DNA from: Chromatiales bacterium
GTDB lineage: Bacteria > Pseudomonadota > Gammaproteobacteria > Thiohalomonadales > Thiohalomonadaceae
Direction of reading: 5' to 3'
Length of the DNA: 32,829 nt
Assembly (NCBI GenBank): GCA_030640985.1
Contig: DAOWII010000022.1
Location: forward strand, 1-32,829
Part shown: positions 16,438 through 24,515 of the stretch, one piece after another
How the letters are laid out: every line of letters starts with the position of its first letter
Numbering within the stretch: position 1 is the first letter of the stretch
The notes under the pieces: model-generated
The model's database searches: none
Told to the model about the DNA's origin: nothing
What the model saw: the letters and a program-made list of their open reading frames with translations, nothing else
Made by a program: the position numbers and the translations under genes

Positions 16438-17384
16438 GGGTTATTTTGTTCCAGTTTCTTTCGCTGCCGTTCAATAAAGTCTTCTGCAGCATTATAGCCG
16501 TTATAGTAAAGAGTGTGATTTCGTGCCGCCGCTTCTATTAGTACGGCAATGTTTCGGCCGGGTGCGATGGGCAACTGAATTTCTGGAACTTCAACTTCTA
16601 GCAGGTGGCGGTATTTTTGAGTACCCTGGAGGCGGTCTATTTCTGCGGGCTTTAGTGTACCTGTTGGTACCAGGTTGATGATTAGCCGCAGATTTTTAGT
16701 TAACTTGATAGCGCTGTCGCCAAACATGGCGCGAACATTGAGTACCCCCAGGCCCCTGACTTCAAGAAAGTCACGTAACAACTCCGGGCAACTACCTCGT
16801 AGTGTAATGGGTGAGACTCGCGTGAACTCGGGTGCATCATCGGCAACCAGGCGGTGTCCACGGGTAATGAGTTCAAGCGCCAGTTCACTTTTCCCCACAG
16901 AGCTCTCTCCTGTGAGAAGTACACCGATACCCGCAACATCCATAAAGACGCCGTGGATGATCAGTTTTTCAGCCAGCAATTTGTCCAGGAAATAATTGAC
17001 ATGGCCAATGAGTTTGTTGCTGGGAAGTGTAGACGTAAACAGGGCAGTGTGATTTTTTTTCGCCGCGTGAATTAATTCTTTCGGAGGCGTTAGTCCAAGT
17101 GCAATGACCACCATAGCTGTATTATCGGAGAACAGATGTGCCAGGGAGTCGGAGAGTGTATTTTTCCCGAGACCCTTCAGGTAGTCTAGTTCCGATGCTC
17201 CCAGTACCTGGATACTGTGGGGGTGTATGAAATTAAGATGTCCAATATAGGACACTGATGTCGTATTTCCGTCTTCCGGAGTAATTAAACGTTCCGCACT
17301 CTCTTTACCAGTTAACCACTTTAGTTCAAGGAGGTCTTTATAACCTTCAAACAGGGTGTTAACTGTGACGGCAGGGGTAGACAT
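16434..17384 (-). CDS. hprK: HPr kinase/phosphorylase
   Basis: Bifunctional enzyme that phosphorylates Ser46 of HPr and removes that phosphate by phosphorolysis. The 316-residue protein has the N-terminal regulatory domain and a C-terminal kinase domain with His144 (LIIHGVF), Walker A GESSVGKS at 159-166, VADDAPEF at 180-187, and the family signature LEVRGLGVLNVRAMFG from about residue 208. It starts 1 nt after the ptsN stop and overlaps rapZ by 4 nt. Enteric bacteria lack this gene; its presence with a Ser46-containing HPr points to control of the PTS-like chain by energy state rather than sugar uptake. Confidence 0.96.
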   Translation of the reverse strand: MSTPAVTVNTLFEGYKDLLELKWLTGKESAERLITPEDGNTTSVSYIGHLNFIHPHSIQVLGASELDYLKGLGKNTLSDSLAHLFSDNTAMVVIALGLTPPKELIHAAKKNHTALFTSTLPSNKLIGHVNYFLDKLLAEKLIIHGVFMDVAGIGVLLTGESSVGKSELALELITRGHRLVADDAPEFTRVSPITLRGSCPELLRDFLEVRGLGVLNVRAMFGDSAIKLTKNLRLIINLVPTGTLKPAEIDRLQGTQKYRHLLEVEVPEIQLPIAPGRNIAVLIEAAARNHTLYYNGYNAAEDFIERQRKKLEQNNP

Positions 17385-17385
17385 A

Positions 17386-17847
17386 TCAATGTTCGGGTTG
17401 GGCCTGCGTAATGAGCGCTAAAATCTTTTCACTTGAATTTGATTCCCGCAGGTCCTGGCGTAGAGATTCATCTCTGAATATGGTCGCCAGTTGTGACAGC
17501 AGTTGCAAGTGCTCGTCAGTGGAGTTTTCGGGTACAAGTAAGGCAAAAAACAGGTCGACGGGCTGGTTGTCGATGGCATCATAATCAATGCCTTGCTGAA
17601 GCTTGATAAAAGCCCCGATAGTTTCTTCACTACTTTTTACCCGGCCATGGGGGATTGCTATCCCATGGCCGAGTCCTGTACTCCCCAGTCGTTCACGAGC
17701 GATAAGACTGTCAAATATTTCTGCAGCAATAAATGTGTCACTGCTATCGGCAATAAGCGTACTTAAATATTCGAGCACCCGTTTCTTGCTACTTGCAGTC
17801 ACATCGCAGGCGATACGATCAGGGGTAAGTAAGTTGGTTACGTGCAT
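17386..17847 (-). CDS. ptsN: Nitrogen-regulatory PTS protein EIIA-Ntr
   Basis: Phosphorylatable regulator that in other proteobacteria influences potassium transport, nitrogen metabolism and the envelope stress response. The phosphoacceptor His lies in GLGHGIAIPHGRV, within an EIIA-Ntr/fructose-type fold (LLVPENSTDEHLQLLSQLATIF). The ORF track starts at GTG 17871, but the ATG at 17847 (MHVTNLLTPDRIACDV) has GAG 8 nt upstream and gives a standard 153-residue protein, so I chose it. It lies 45 nt after hpf and 1 nt before hprK. Confidence 0.94.
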   Translation of the reverse strand: MHVTNLLTPDRIACDVTASSKKRVLEYLSTLIADSSDTFIAAEIFDSLIARERLGSTGLGHGIAIPHGRVKSSEETIGAFIKLQQGIDYDAIDNQPVDLFFALLVPENSTDEHLQLLSQLATIFRDESLRQDLRESNSSEKILALITQAQPEH

Positions 17848-17892
17848 AATAGAGCTCTGTAAAATAGACACGGATTATTAAAGTTGAATATA

Positions 17893-18219
17893 TTATTCAA
17901 CTTCCTGGTGTTTTAATGAAGACTCACCTCGGTGGTGATCCTTAACTTTTTCCTTATGCTTTTTAACTTGTCTGTCCAGTTTGTCGACCAGTGCATCGAT
18001 GGCTGCATACATGTCTTCATTTTCAGCATCAGCAAATAAATTTCCGCCTGTGACATGGACGGTGGCTTCTGCTTTTTGTCGCAGTTTCTCAACACTTAAA
18101 ATAACATGGACGTTAGTAACTGAATCAAAATGGCGTTCCAGACGTTCCAGTTTGCTTGTGACATAATCACGCATGGAGTCGGTAATATCTACATGATGTC
18201 CAGTAATGTTAAGTTGCAT
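17893..18219 (-). CDS. hpf: Ribosome hibernation promoting factor, short form
   Basis: Binds the 30S decoding region and promotes 100S ribosome dimers (with RMF, where present) in stationary phase. At 108 residues it is the short HPF type without the dimerisation extension. Conserved sequence: LNITGHHVDITDSMRDYVTSKLERLERHF and the EATVHVTGGNLFADAENEDMYAAIDALVDKLDRQVKKHKEK segment. A strong ribosome-binding site (AGAGGAGA, 8 nt before the ATG) suggests efficient translation compared with its neighbours. It lies 28 nt after rpoN, its standard place. Confidence 0.96.
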   Translation of the reverse strand: MQLNITGHHVDITDSMRDYVTSKLERLERHFDSVTNVHVILSVEKLRQKAEATVHVTGGNLFADAENEDMYAAIDALVDKLDRQVKKHKEKVKDHHRGESSLKHQEVE

Positions 18220-18247
18220 AGTGTGTTTCTCCTCTTATGGTGCCTGT

Positions 18248-19705
18248 TTATGCCAGGCGTTTACGTTCATTTGATGGCGGGATATTCATGGCTTCCCGGT
18301 ATTTAGCGATAGTACGTCGCGCCACATTGATACCTTGTTCTGAAAGAACGGTTGCAATTTTGCTGTCGCTGAGTGGTTTGGCAATATTTTCTTCTGCGAT
18401 CATTTCCTTGATGAATGCCCGGATAGCTGTGGATGAACATTCACCACCTGCTGCAGTACTTACGTGGCTGGAAAAGAAATATTTTAGTTCAAAAATTCCA
18501 CGAGGTGTATGTAGATATTTTCGGGTGGTCACCCGGGAAATGGTTGATTCATGCATATCTACTTCCTGAGCAATATCATGTAGCACTAATGCTTTCATGG
18601 CTACGTCACCGTGTTCCAGAAAACCACGTTGGCGTTCGACAATACACTTGGCAACCTTAAGTAAGGTTTCATTCCGGCTTTGCAGGCTCTTGATAAACCA
18701 ACGTGCTTCTTGCAAATGGTTTTTCATATAAGTGGAATCGCCAGTGTTATTAACCTGTTTAATCAGGCTGGCATAATGATTGTTGATACGTAATCGTGGT
18801 GAGGCTTCCTGATTCAGTTCTACACGCCAGCTACCATTAGTGCGTCTAACATACACATCGGGGGTGATATATTCCGGTTTGCTGTTACTGATCTGGCTAC
18901 CGGGCCTGGGGTTAAGTGACTGGATAAGTTCCAGGGTACTGCGCAGGGTGTCTTCATCAAGCTTTAGGCGGCGCTTGAGTTGGTTGTAATCATGGTTTGC
19001 CAGCAAGTCGAAATAGTCTTCCAGCAGGTGTCGGGCCTCATTTATCCACGGGGTTTCTTCGGCAATACTGCGCAGTTGAAGTAACAGGCTTTCACGGAGA
19101 TTGCGTGCTGCTATTCCTGGAGGGTCAAAGTTTTGAATAGTGTGGAGTACCGCCTCGACTTCATCCAGTTCAACCTCCATCTCTGTTGGCAGGGATTGGT
19201 GTAGCTCCTCAAGTGTTGTTGCGAGAAACCCATCATCATTAATATCATCAATGATGGTTTCACCAATGGTTTGATCTCGTTCACTTATCGGGACCATGCC
19301 GAGCTGCCATAACAGGCCTTCGCGTAAACCTTCCTCTGTGGTATCTCCTGTTTCAAACTGGCGATCATCAGCAGAATGACTGCTGGTACTTGTGGCAGGG
19401 CTGGTGTTGTCGTAGGTGTCTTCCCAGTTGCTGTCAACAGGTAACTCATCGGGAATAGTGGTGGGTTGAAGTTCCAGTTCCTCAGTCCTTTCCGCAGTCG
19501 TGTCAGCAGGGCTGTCGTCAGGTGTTTTCTGCTCTTCTGGCTCATCCTGGCCTTCCTCAAGCTCCAGCATCAGGTTGCTATCCAGTGCTTGCTGAATCTC
19601 CTGACGCAAATCCAGGGTAGACAGCTGCAACAGACGAATTGCCTGTTGCAATTGAGGCGTCATGGTGAGGTGTTGGCCGAGGCGGAGTTGTAGTGACTGC
19701 TTCAT
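18248..19705 (-). CDS. rpoN: RNA polymerase sigma-54 factor
   Basis: Alternative sigma factor for -24/-12 promoters that need AAA+ activators (nitrogen, motility, envelope and other regulons). The 485-residue protein has region I, rich in Gln and Leu ([23 protein letters not shown]), an acidic region II (about residues 50-115), the core-binding region III, the helix-turn-helix ([27 protein letters not shown]) and the RpoN box [10 protein letters not shown] from about residue 462. There is no Shine-Dalgarno sequence upstream (CACCCCAATAAAAA); instead the ATG overlaps the stop of a 13-codon ORF. A hairpin lies just upstream. The 237-nt gap to lptB is longer than usual. Confidence 0.97.
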   Translation of the reverse strand: MKQSLQLRLGQHLTMTPQLQQAIRLLQLSTLDLRQEIQQALDSNLMLELEEGQDEPEEQKTPDDSPADTTAERTEELELQPTTIPDELPVDSNWEDTYDNTSPATSTSSHSADDRQFETGDTTEEGLREGLLWQLGMVPISERDQTIGETIIDDINDDGFLATTLEELHQSLPTEMEVELDEVEAVLHTIQNFDPPGIAARNLRESLLLQLRSIAEETPWINEARHLLEDYFDLLANHDYNQLKRRLKLDEDTLRSTLELIQSLNPRPGSQISNSKPEYITPDVYVRRTNGSWRVELNQEASPRLRINNHYASLIKQVNNTGDSTYMKNHLQEARWFIKSLQSRNETLLKVAKCIVERQRGFLEHGDVAMKALVLHDIAQEVDMHESTISRVTTRKYLHTPRGIFELKYFFSSHVSTAAGGECSSTAIRAFIKEMIAEENIAKPLSDSKIATVLSEQGINVARRTIAKYREAMNIPPSNERKRLA

Positions 19706-19743
19706 TTTTTATTGGGGTGTCCGCATTGAGCGGACAGTTTCAT
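19702..19743 (-). CDS. Possible 13-codon leader ORF 2, overlapping the rpoN start
   Basis: ATG to TGA encodes [13 protein letters not shown]. Its TGA overlaps the rpoN ATG as ATGA, and its own ATG overlaps the TGA of leader ORF 1 in the same manner. It has no good ribosome-binding site, so it would depend on ribosomes finishing ORF 1. A 7-bp hairpin (TGTCCGC / GCGGACA) lies wholly within it. It is too short for the ORF track. The case rests on arrangement only; chance is possible. Confidence 0.3.
   Translation of the reverse strand: MKLSAQCGHPNKK
19718..19736 (-). promoter_or_regulatory. Hairpin just upstream of rpoN
   Basis: TGTCCGC-TCAAT-GCGGACA on the minus strand is a perfect 7-bp GC-rich stem with a 5-nt loop, ending 12 nt before the rpoN ATG. 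No U-run follows (ACCCCAATAAAAA), so it is not a terminator. It occupies the place where the ribosome-binding site would be expected and falls inside leader ORF 2, so translation of that ORF would melt it. Confidence 0.5.
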
Positions 19744-19781
19744 ATTAACTTAATTTTGGCACTGATGGCAGTATTGGACAT
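19740..19781 (-). CDS. Possible 13-codon leader ORF 1 upstream of rpoN
   Basis: ATG to TGA encodes [20 protein letters not shown] ends 10 nt before the ATG, a plausible ribosome-binding site and the only one in the rpoN leader. The TGA overlaps the ATG of leader ORF 2 (ATGA), which in turn overlaps rpoN. I see no resemblance to a known leader peptide. Support is positional only. Confidence 0.3.
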   Translation of the reverse strand: MSNTAISAKIKLI

Positions 19782-19849
19782 GTTTTATTTTTCCTTTTGT
19801 TCGGTTAGAGGTAATGATAGGTAAATCTACAATAGAACCATAACTTCAT

Positions 19850-19926
19850 AACAAACCTATAGCACTTGTCGTGCTTACTTGCCAGTTATTGGAGAGTCTG
19901 TAAGCCAGGGATGCCATAGGTTTGTT
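19850..19926 (-). ncRNA. Candidate structured RNA element between lptB and rpoN
   Basis: On the minus strand a perfect 11-bp stem (AACAAACCTAT / ATAGGTTTGTT) encloses 55 nt. Inside it, GCTTAC pairs with GTAAGC (with CCA/TGG further in), and AGCAC pairs with GTGCT around GACAA. The last two helices share the bases AGC and are mutually exclusive. The element starts 16 nt after the lptB stop and is not followed by a U-run. It could be an RNA processing site, an attenuator-like switch, or a remnant of a palindromic repeat. Confidence 0.4.
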
Positions 19927-19942
19927 CAGGGGCTCTTTGGCA

Positions 19943-20668
19943 CTAAAGCCGGAAGTTTTGTCCTAGATAAACCTCTTTTACCTGCTGGTTTTCCAGTAGG
20001 GACTGGGGCGTGCCTTCGGCAATCACTTCGCCTTCACTCATGATATAGCCCCGCTCACATATCCCCAGTGTTTCCCGAACATTATGGTCGGTTATTAAAA
20101 CGCCTATATCACGTTCTTTAAGGTGTTTAATGATTGCCTGGATATCCAGTACCGAGATGGGGTCGACACCGGCAAAGGGTTCATCTAGCAAGATAAAACG
20201 AGGCGAGGTTGCCAGGGCGCGGGCTATTTCCACCCGGCGGCGTTCTCCTCCGGACAGACTCATGCCCTGATTGTCACGGATATGGCTGATATGTAGTTCT
20301 TCGAGTAGGCTTTCCAGCGCCTGCTGGCGCTGTTGCTTACTGAGTTCCTTACGAATTTCCAGGATTGCCATGATGTTTTGCGACACCGTGAGTTTCCGGA
20401 AGATGGAGGATTCCTGGGGCAGGTAGGATATTCCCAAATGGGCTCTTTGATGTATGGGTTTGCGGGTAATATCAAGATCATCGAGTTTTATACTGCCTCC
20501 ATCACACGGAACCAGCCCTACCATCATATAGAAGCTGGTGGTTTTACCTGCACCGTTAGGGCCCAGAAGACCGACAACCTCTCCGCTATTGATATGTAAC
20601 GAGACATCGGTTACCACTTTTCTTGAGTGGTAATGCTTGGCCAGTTTGTGTGCCGTCAGTTGACTCAT
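19943..20668 (-). CDS. lptB: LPS export ATP-binding protein LptB
   Basis: Cytoplasmic ATPase of the LptB2FG transporter that extracts LPS from the inner membrane. The 241-residue protein has Walker [10 protein letters not shown] (residues 36-44), Q-loop ([18 protein letters not shown]), ABC signature LSGGERRR, Walker [14 protein letters not shown] and the switch His in LITDHNV. It overlaps lptA by ATGA. The membrane partners LptF and LptG are not in the window, which is normal. Unlike the tightly packed genes upstream, it is followed by a long structured spacer before rpoN. Confidence 0.97.
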   Translation of the reverse strand: MSQLTAHKLAKHYHSRKVVTDVSLHINSGEVVGLLGPNGAGKTTSFYMMVGLVPCDGGSIKLDDLDITRKPIHQRAHLGISYLPQESSIFRKLTVSQNIMAILEIRKELSKQQRQQALESLLEELHISHIRDNQGMSLSGGERRRVEIARALATSPRFILLDEPFAGVDPISVLDIQAIIKHLKERDIGVLITDHNVRETLGICERGYIMSEGEVIAEGTPQSLLENQQVKEVYLGQNFRL

Positions 20669-21210
20669 GGCAATTGTCCATCTTTTTTGGGGTGTAAAAT
20701 GGCCCTTACCCGTGTCGGGTGGCTTTCATCATCACTATCGCTATGGGCCTGAATTTGCTTTTTATCCAGATCATAGATGATGTGTGCGCCACTGAACTGG
20801 TCATTCCCTTTCCATAGATGCGCTTCTTCAATAAATTCGATTTTTGCCTGTTCAGTCCGATATTCAATTTTATTGGCCTGACCACGGATTTCCGTTTGCC
20901 CTGCTCTAGGAGCCTGGTTAAATGTTGTCGGTGAGCCTTGAGCGGAAATACGTTCAATACCTTTTTCCGACTGGTAGATGATAAGTTCATCAGCATGTAG
21001 CTGAAGTCCATCCTGAGTCAGCTCTACGCGGCCCAGATATTTGCTGACCCCCTGTTGCTGCTGAATATCAACACGGTCGGCCTGAATCTGGAGCCCTTGC
21101 CCGGGGGGGGCTGCCAGGGTCTCGGTTGTGAAGGGTAGCAACAGAAATGCAGCGAACAGCAGGTGCAGCTTTTTGTTGTGACACTCTTCAGTCGTTCCTT
21201 TATTGGACAT
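20665..21210 (-). CDS. lptA: LPS transport periplasmic protein LptA
   Basis: Periplasmic bridge protein (OstA/LptA fold) that carries LPS from LptC to LptD. The ORF track starts at 21252 inside lptC. The ATG at 21210 has GAGG 5 nt upstream and gives a proper signal peptide ([23 protein letters not shown]), so I chose it; it overlaps the lptC stop by 11 nt. The mature part shows the repeated beta-jellyroll strands: [39 protein letters not shown] and [18 protein letters not shown]. Length is about 181 residues. Confidence 0.94.
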   Translation of the reverse strand: MSNKGTTEECHNKKLHLLFAAFLLLPFTTETLAAPPGQGLQIQADRVDIQQQQGVSKYLGRVELTQDGLQLHADELIIYQSEKGIERISAQGSPTTFNQAPRAGQTEIRGQANKIEYRTEQAKIEFIEEAHLWKGNDQFSGAHIIYDLDKKQIQAHSDSDDESHPTRVRAILHPKKDGQLP

Positions 21211-21757
21211 AATGGCCTCGTACATGTGATAACAGCTGCAGACGTTCATCATTGAGATAAACTCGCATTCCGACCCCCTGAAGTTGAACCTGGGGGCTGG
21301 TCAGGGTGACGGCTGCATCGGTTTCTGCATATTGGGTTTTGGGGTGGATCTGAATATTTTCGGTCCGCAGTTCCTGTGGGGCATCCCCTTCACGTTGCAA
21401 GTGTACCTTACCTTCCAGATATATTGTTTGAGTGTCATTCTTGATATTTCCCCTTGCTGCAGTGATATGCCACAGGGGGGTACTGTTGTCATAGAACACC
21501 AGGTGTGGCTGGTTTAATTCGGTGGTGTCATCCTGTGCGTAATGTTCCAGGCGGACTGCTTCCAGACGATGTTGAGTGATACCGTTTTCGTTCATGGTGA
21601 CGGCACTGAAATTGTCCATAAAATAATCGGGGCTACGAACGGGGGTCGGGGTTGTTGTGCTCTCTACCAGGAGCTGTTCGGTTTCCTGTGATAACCAGTG
21701 GCTGATAACGGCCAGTATCGCAATGGTCAGGGAAAGGAACAGAGTGCGTCGTTTCAT
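21200..21757 (-). CDS. lptC: LPS export protein LptC
   Basis: Inner-membrane bitopic protein that receives LPS from LptB2FG and hands it to LptA. The 185-residue protein has an N-terminal transmembrane anchor (LFLSLTIAILAVISHWL) followed by a periplasmic beta-jellyroll (SPDYFMDNFSAVTMNENGITQHRLEAVRLEHY, IYLEGKVHLQREG). It overlaps kdsC by ATGA at its start. Sequence conservation of LptC is low, but size, topology, the YFMDNFS segment and the kdsC-lptC-lptA-lptB order leave little doubt. Confidence 0.94.
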   Translation of the reverse strand: MKRRTLFLSLTIAILAVISHWLSQETEQLLVESTTTPTPVRSPDYFMDNFSAVTMNENGITQHRLEAVRLEHYAQDDTTELNQPHLVFYDNSTPLWHITAARGNIKNDTQTIYLEGKVHLQREGDAPQELRTENIQIHPKTQYAETDAAVTLTSPQVQLQGVGMRVYLNDERLQLLSHVRGHYVQ

Positions 21758-22278
21758 TGCAGGTAGGGTTTAAACTGTTCCTGCAAGGTGTTCTGGGCTT
21801 CCATGATGAGTTCACATATATCGCGTGCGGCACCACGGCCACCACCATTGGGGCTGGTCCAGTGGGCATGTTGTTTGACCAGGTGGTGGGCATCCTGAAC
21901 AGCGACAGCCAGCCCCACTCGAGTCATGATCGGCAAATCGACAACATCATCACCTACATAGGCAACTTGTTTGGCGTTAAGTCCGAGTTTGGCAATGAGT
22001 TCTTCAAAGGCTGGAAGTTTTTCTATCTGTCCCTGGTAGACATGCTTTATACCCAGACTGTCCATACGGTGTTGGACGACCTTTGAGGTTCTGCCGGTGA
22101 TGATGGCAACATCGACGCCCGAGGCTTGTAGCATTTTCATGCCATGGCCATCTCGGGAATGGAAGGCTTTGTATTCCTGGCCGTCATCAGCCAGGTAGAG
22201 ACTGCCATCGGTGAGTACGCCATCAACGTCGAATATTAGCAGACGGATGTCAGCGGCTTTTTTGAGCAGATCCTGCAT
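21754..22278 (-). CDS. kdsC: 3-deoxy-D-manno-octulosonate 8-phosphate phosphatase
   Basis: Removes phosphate from Kdo-8-phosphate to give Kdo for the LPS inner core. The 174-residue HAD-family C0-type protein has motif I LIFDVDGVLTDG (nucleophile and acid/base Asp), motif II IITGRTS, and the metal-binding AYVGDDVVDLPIM, ending in the family segment GGRGAARDICELI. It lies 71 nt downstream of kdsD, which makes the Kdo precursor arabinose-5-phosphate, and overlaps lptC by 4 nt. Confidence 0.97.
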   Translation of the reverse strand: MQDLLKKAADIRLLIFDVDGVLTDGSLYLADDGQEYKAFHSRDGHGMKMLQASGVDVAIITGRTSKVVQHRMDSLGIKHVYQGQIEKLPAFEELIAKLGLNAKQVAYVGDDVVDLPIMTRVGLAVAVQDAHHLVKQHAHWTSPNGGGRGAARDICELIMEAQNTLQEQFKPYLQ

Positions 22279-22349
22279 TGCGAATATCGTCTTTCTTCGT
22301 TAAGAATGAATACGAGTATGAATTGACATCATACCCCATTGGCCTGTGC

Positions 22350-23336
22350 CTATACCACGCCTGCCCGTAACAGATCGTGCATATTCAGGGCGCCACAGAG
22401 TTGTCCTGAATTATCCACCACAGGCAGGGCATTAATGCGATGTTCATCCATTAAGCGCAGAGCCTCGGCAGCGAGCAGATCCGGCGTGATGGTAAAACAG
22501 TTCTGGTGCATGACCTGAGCGATGTTCAGTTTCTGGATGTCTACTTCGCCATGATCCAGCAGACGACGCAGGTCGCCATCGGTAAAGATACCCGCTAGTC
22601 GGCCCTGTTCATCGATTACCGTCGTCATTCCCAGGCCTTTCTCCGTCATCTTTAGTAGCGCTTCGCTGACAGAGGCTTGCTCACTCACCTTGGGCAGGGC
22701 ATCACCGCTGTGCATCAGATCCTCAATGCGTAGCAACAGGCGTCTGCCTAAGCTACCCGCAGGATGGGAGCGGGCAAAATCTTCCTCAGTGAAACCACGG
22801 GACTCCAGCAGAGCTACGGCCAGTGCGTCTCCCATGGCGAGTGCCGCCGTAGTGCTGGCGGTAGGTGCCAGTCCCAGTGGGCAGGCCTCTTTGGCTACAC
22901 TGACATCCAGGTTAACGGTTGCCGCCCGGGCCATACTGGATGTGGTTACACCGGTTAAGGTGATAAGGGGGATCCCCAGTCGTTTGATGATAGGCAGGAT
23001 GGTCAGGATTTCACCGGTCTCTCCGGAATTGGACAGCGCCAGCACAACATCCTTGGCGGTGATCATGCCCAAATCCCCGTGACTGGCTTCACCGGGATGG
23101 ACAAAAAACGCCGGGGTGCCGGTGCTGGCCAGAGTCGCTGCTATTTTATCACCGATATGGCCGGATTTCCCCATGCCGGTGACTACAATGCGTCCCTCAC
23201 AGGCAAGCATGTGGCGACATGCCTCGGCAAAGCGTTCGTCGATACGCTCAAGCAGGTCGCTGATGGCATGAGCCTCAGTTTCCAGCACCGCCTTGCCCAG
23301 ACGCTGCAGATTGTTATCGTCGATATTGCGGCTCAT
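22350..23336 (-). CDS. kdsD: Arabinose-5-phosphate isomerase
   Basis: Converts ribulose-5-phosphate to arabinose-5-phosphate, the first committed precursor of Kdo. The 328-residue protein has an N-terminal SIS sugar-isomerase domain (IVVTGMGKSGHIGDKIAATLASTGTPAFF, HPGEASHGDLGM) and a C-terminal CBS pair (MHSGDALPKVSEQASVSEALL; CFTITPDLLAAEALRLMDEHRINALPVVD). This is the housekeeping KdsD type with CBS domains. It starts the kdsD-kdsC-lptCAB run. A TATAAT hexamer lies 25 nt upstream (23361-23366 on this strand). Confidence 0.96.
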   Translation of the reverse strand: MSRNIDDNNLQRLGKAVLETEAHAISDLLERIDERFAEACRHMLACEGRIVVTGMGKSGHIGDKIAATLASTGTPAFFVHPGEASHGDLGMITAKDVVLALSNSGETGEILTILPIIKRLGIPLITLTGVTTSSMARAATVNLDVSVAKEACPLGLAPTASTTAALAMGDALAVALLESRGFTEEDFARSHPAGSLGRRLLLRIEDLMHSGDALPKVSEQASVSEALLKMTEKGLGMTTVIDEQGRLAGIFTDGDLRRLLDHGEVDIQKLNIAQVMHQNCFTITPDLLAAEALRLMDEHRINALPVVDNSGQLCGALNMHDLLRAGVV

Positions 23337-23360
23337 AGTCTTTATCGTATTTGTTCAATG

Positions 23361-23366
23361 ATTATA
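23361..23366 (-). promoter_or_regulatory. Candidate -10 element upstream of kdsD
   Basis: TATAAT on the minus strand lies 25 nt before the kdsD ATG, within the 128-nt yrbG-kdsD spacer. The -35 position at 17-bp spacing (TACCAA) is poor. It may provide a separate promoter for the Kdo/Lpt genes. Confidence 0.3.
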
Positions 23367-23464
23367 AGTTTAATGTTTAAGATTTGGTAGCCGTGGTTTT
23401 AGTCGTAGGGATTTAGACCTCAGAGTAGCCCCATTCGCCAGGTTTTGTGTGGCGTTCACATTCT

Positions 23465-24436
23465 TTACCGGATGATCGTGTAATACAGAAAGCCCATATA
23501 GGCGATATAGCCCATTAGCAACAATGCGCCCTCTGGACGGCTGAGTCGGCCGGGTTTCTTAAAACCATAGGCCATAATAAGCAGTAAGATACTCAACCCA
23601 AGCATCACTGGATAATCCCTGCTCAACACTTCGGCAGGTATGGTTCCCGGCTGGATCAGTCCGGGCATGCTCAGTACCGCCAGCAGATTGAACATATTGG
23701 AACCCAGGATATTGCCGATGGCGATATCGTGCTCATTCTTCAGCGCACTCGTTACTGAGGCAGCCAGTTCCGGCAGGCTGGTGCCGATGGCAATAATGGT
23801 CAGGCCGATAATCAGATCGCTGAGACCAAACCATTTGGCTATATTCACTGCTCCCCAGACCAGCATATGGGAACTGAGCAATAGAAAAGAAAGTCCGATC
23901 ACGATCCATATGACGGCTTTTCTCATGGGTATATGGCTAGGGATCTCATCTTCGTATTCCGCATCCATGGGATCGCTACGTTTTTCCTGTAGGCCGATAT
24001 AGACCATCCATGACAGTACCAAGGCCATGCCAAACAGTAGCAACAGGCCATCCAGTCGGGTCAGTTCACCATCCCATAGTAATATCAACGCAACAAAGAT
24101 TACTGCAAACATTATCGGGAATTCGCGGCGCAGGGTTTGAGAATGCACTGCCAGCGGCGCGACCAGAGCTGTTATTCCAAGTACCAGTCCAATATTCGCA
24201 ATATTTGAACCAAGGGCATTACCGATACCCATATGGGGGTTTCCGTTCCATGCCGCCATGGCTGAAACCAGTATTTCTGGGGCCGATGTGCCCAGGCCAA
24301 CAACGGTTAGGCCAATGATGATAGGAGCGACACCAAGGTTACGTGCAGTGGCCGAAGCGCCCATGACAAATCGATCGGCGGACCACACCAAAAGGGCAAA
24401 ACCAGCAATAACAGCAAGTAGGGACAACCAGATCAT
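23465..24436 (-). CDS. yrbG: Calcium/sodium antiporter of the CaCA family (YrbG-like)
   Basis: Inner-membrane cation antiporter, 323 residues with about ten transmembrane helices and the two inverted alpha repeats of the family: GLGTSAPEILVSAMAAWNG..GNALGSNIANIGLVLG near the N-terminus and AIGTSLPELAASVTSALKN..GNILGSNMFNLLAVL near residue 220-255. A polar cytoplasmic loop separates the halves (EKRSDPMDAEYEDEIP). The GTSxPE and GNxxGSN motifs carry the ion-binding residues. As in E. coli it is next to kdsD, but the mlaFEDCB genes found nearby there are missing here; mlaA lies upstream instead. The transported ions cannot be settled from sequence. Confidence 0.93.
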   Translation of the reverse strand: MIWLSLLAVIAGFALLVWSADRFVMGASATARNLGVAPIIIGLTVVGLGTSAPEILVSAMAAWNGNPHMGIGNALGSNIANIGLVLGITALVAPLAVHSQTLRREFPIMFAVIFVALILLWDGELTRLDGLLLLFGMALVLSWMVYIGLQEKRSDPMDAEYEDEIPSHIPMRKAVIWIVIGLSFLLLSSHMLVWGAVNIAKWFGLSDLIIGLTIIAIGTSLPELAASVTSALKNEHDIAIGNILGSNMFNLLAVLSMPGLIQPGTIPAEVLSRDYPVMLGLSILLLIMAYGFKKPGRLSRPEGALLLMGYIAYMGFLYYTIIR

Positions 24437-24515
24437 AAATTAGAAATGTTTATTTTATTGGTGTCTAAAGAGGCGCATTAAATCGGCTTGGGAGACTAAA
24501 TGCAAGTGCTGCAAC

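Noticed and set aside
19755-19775. Possible sigma-54 site (TTTTGGCACTGATGGCAG) in the rpoN leader
   Set aside because: TGGCAC is present, but the required TTGC element at the right spacing is missing, and the direction is opposite to rpoN.
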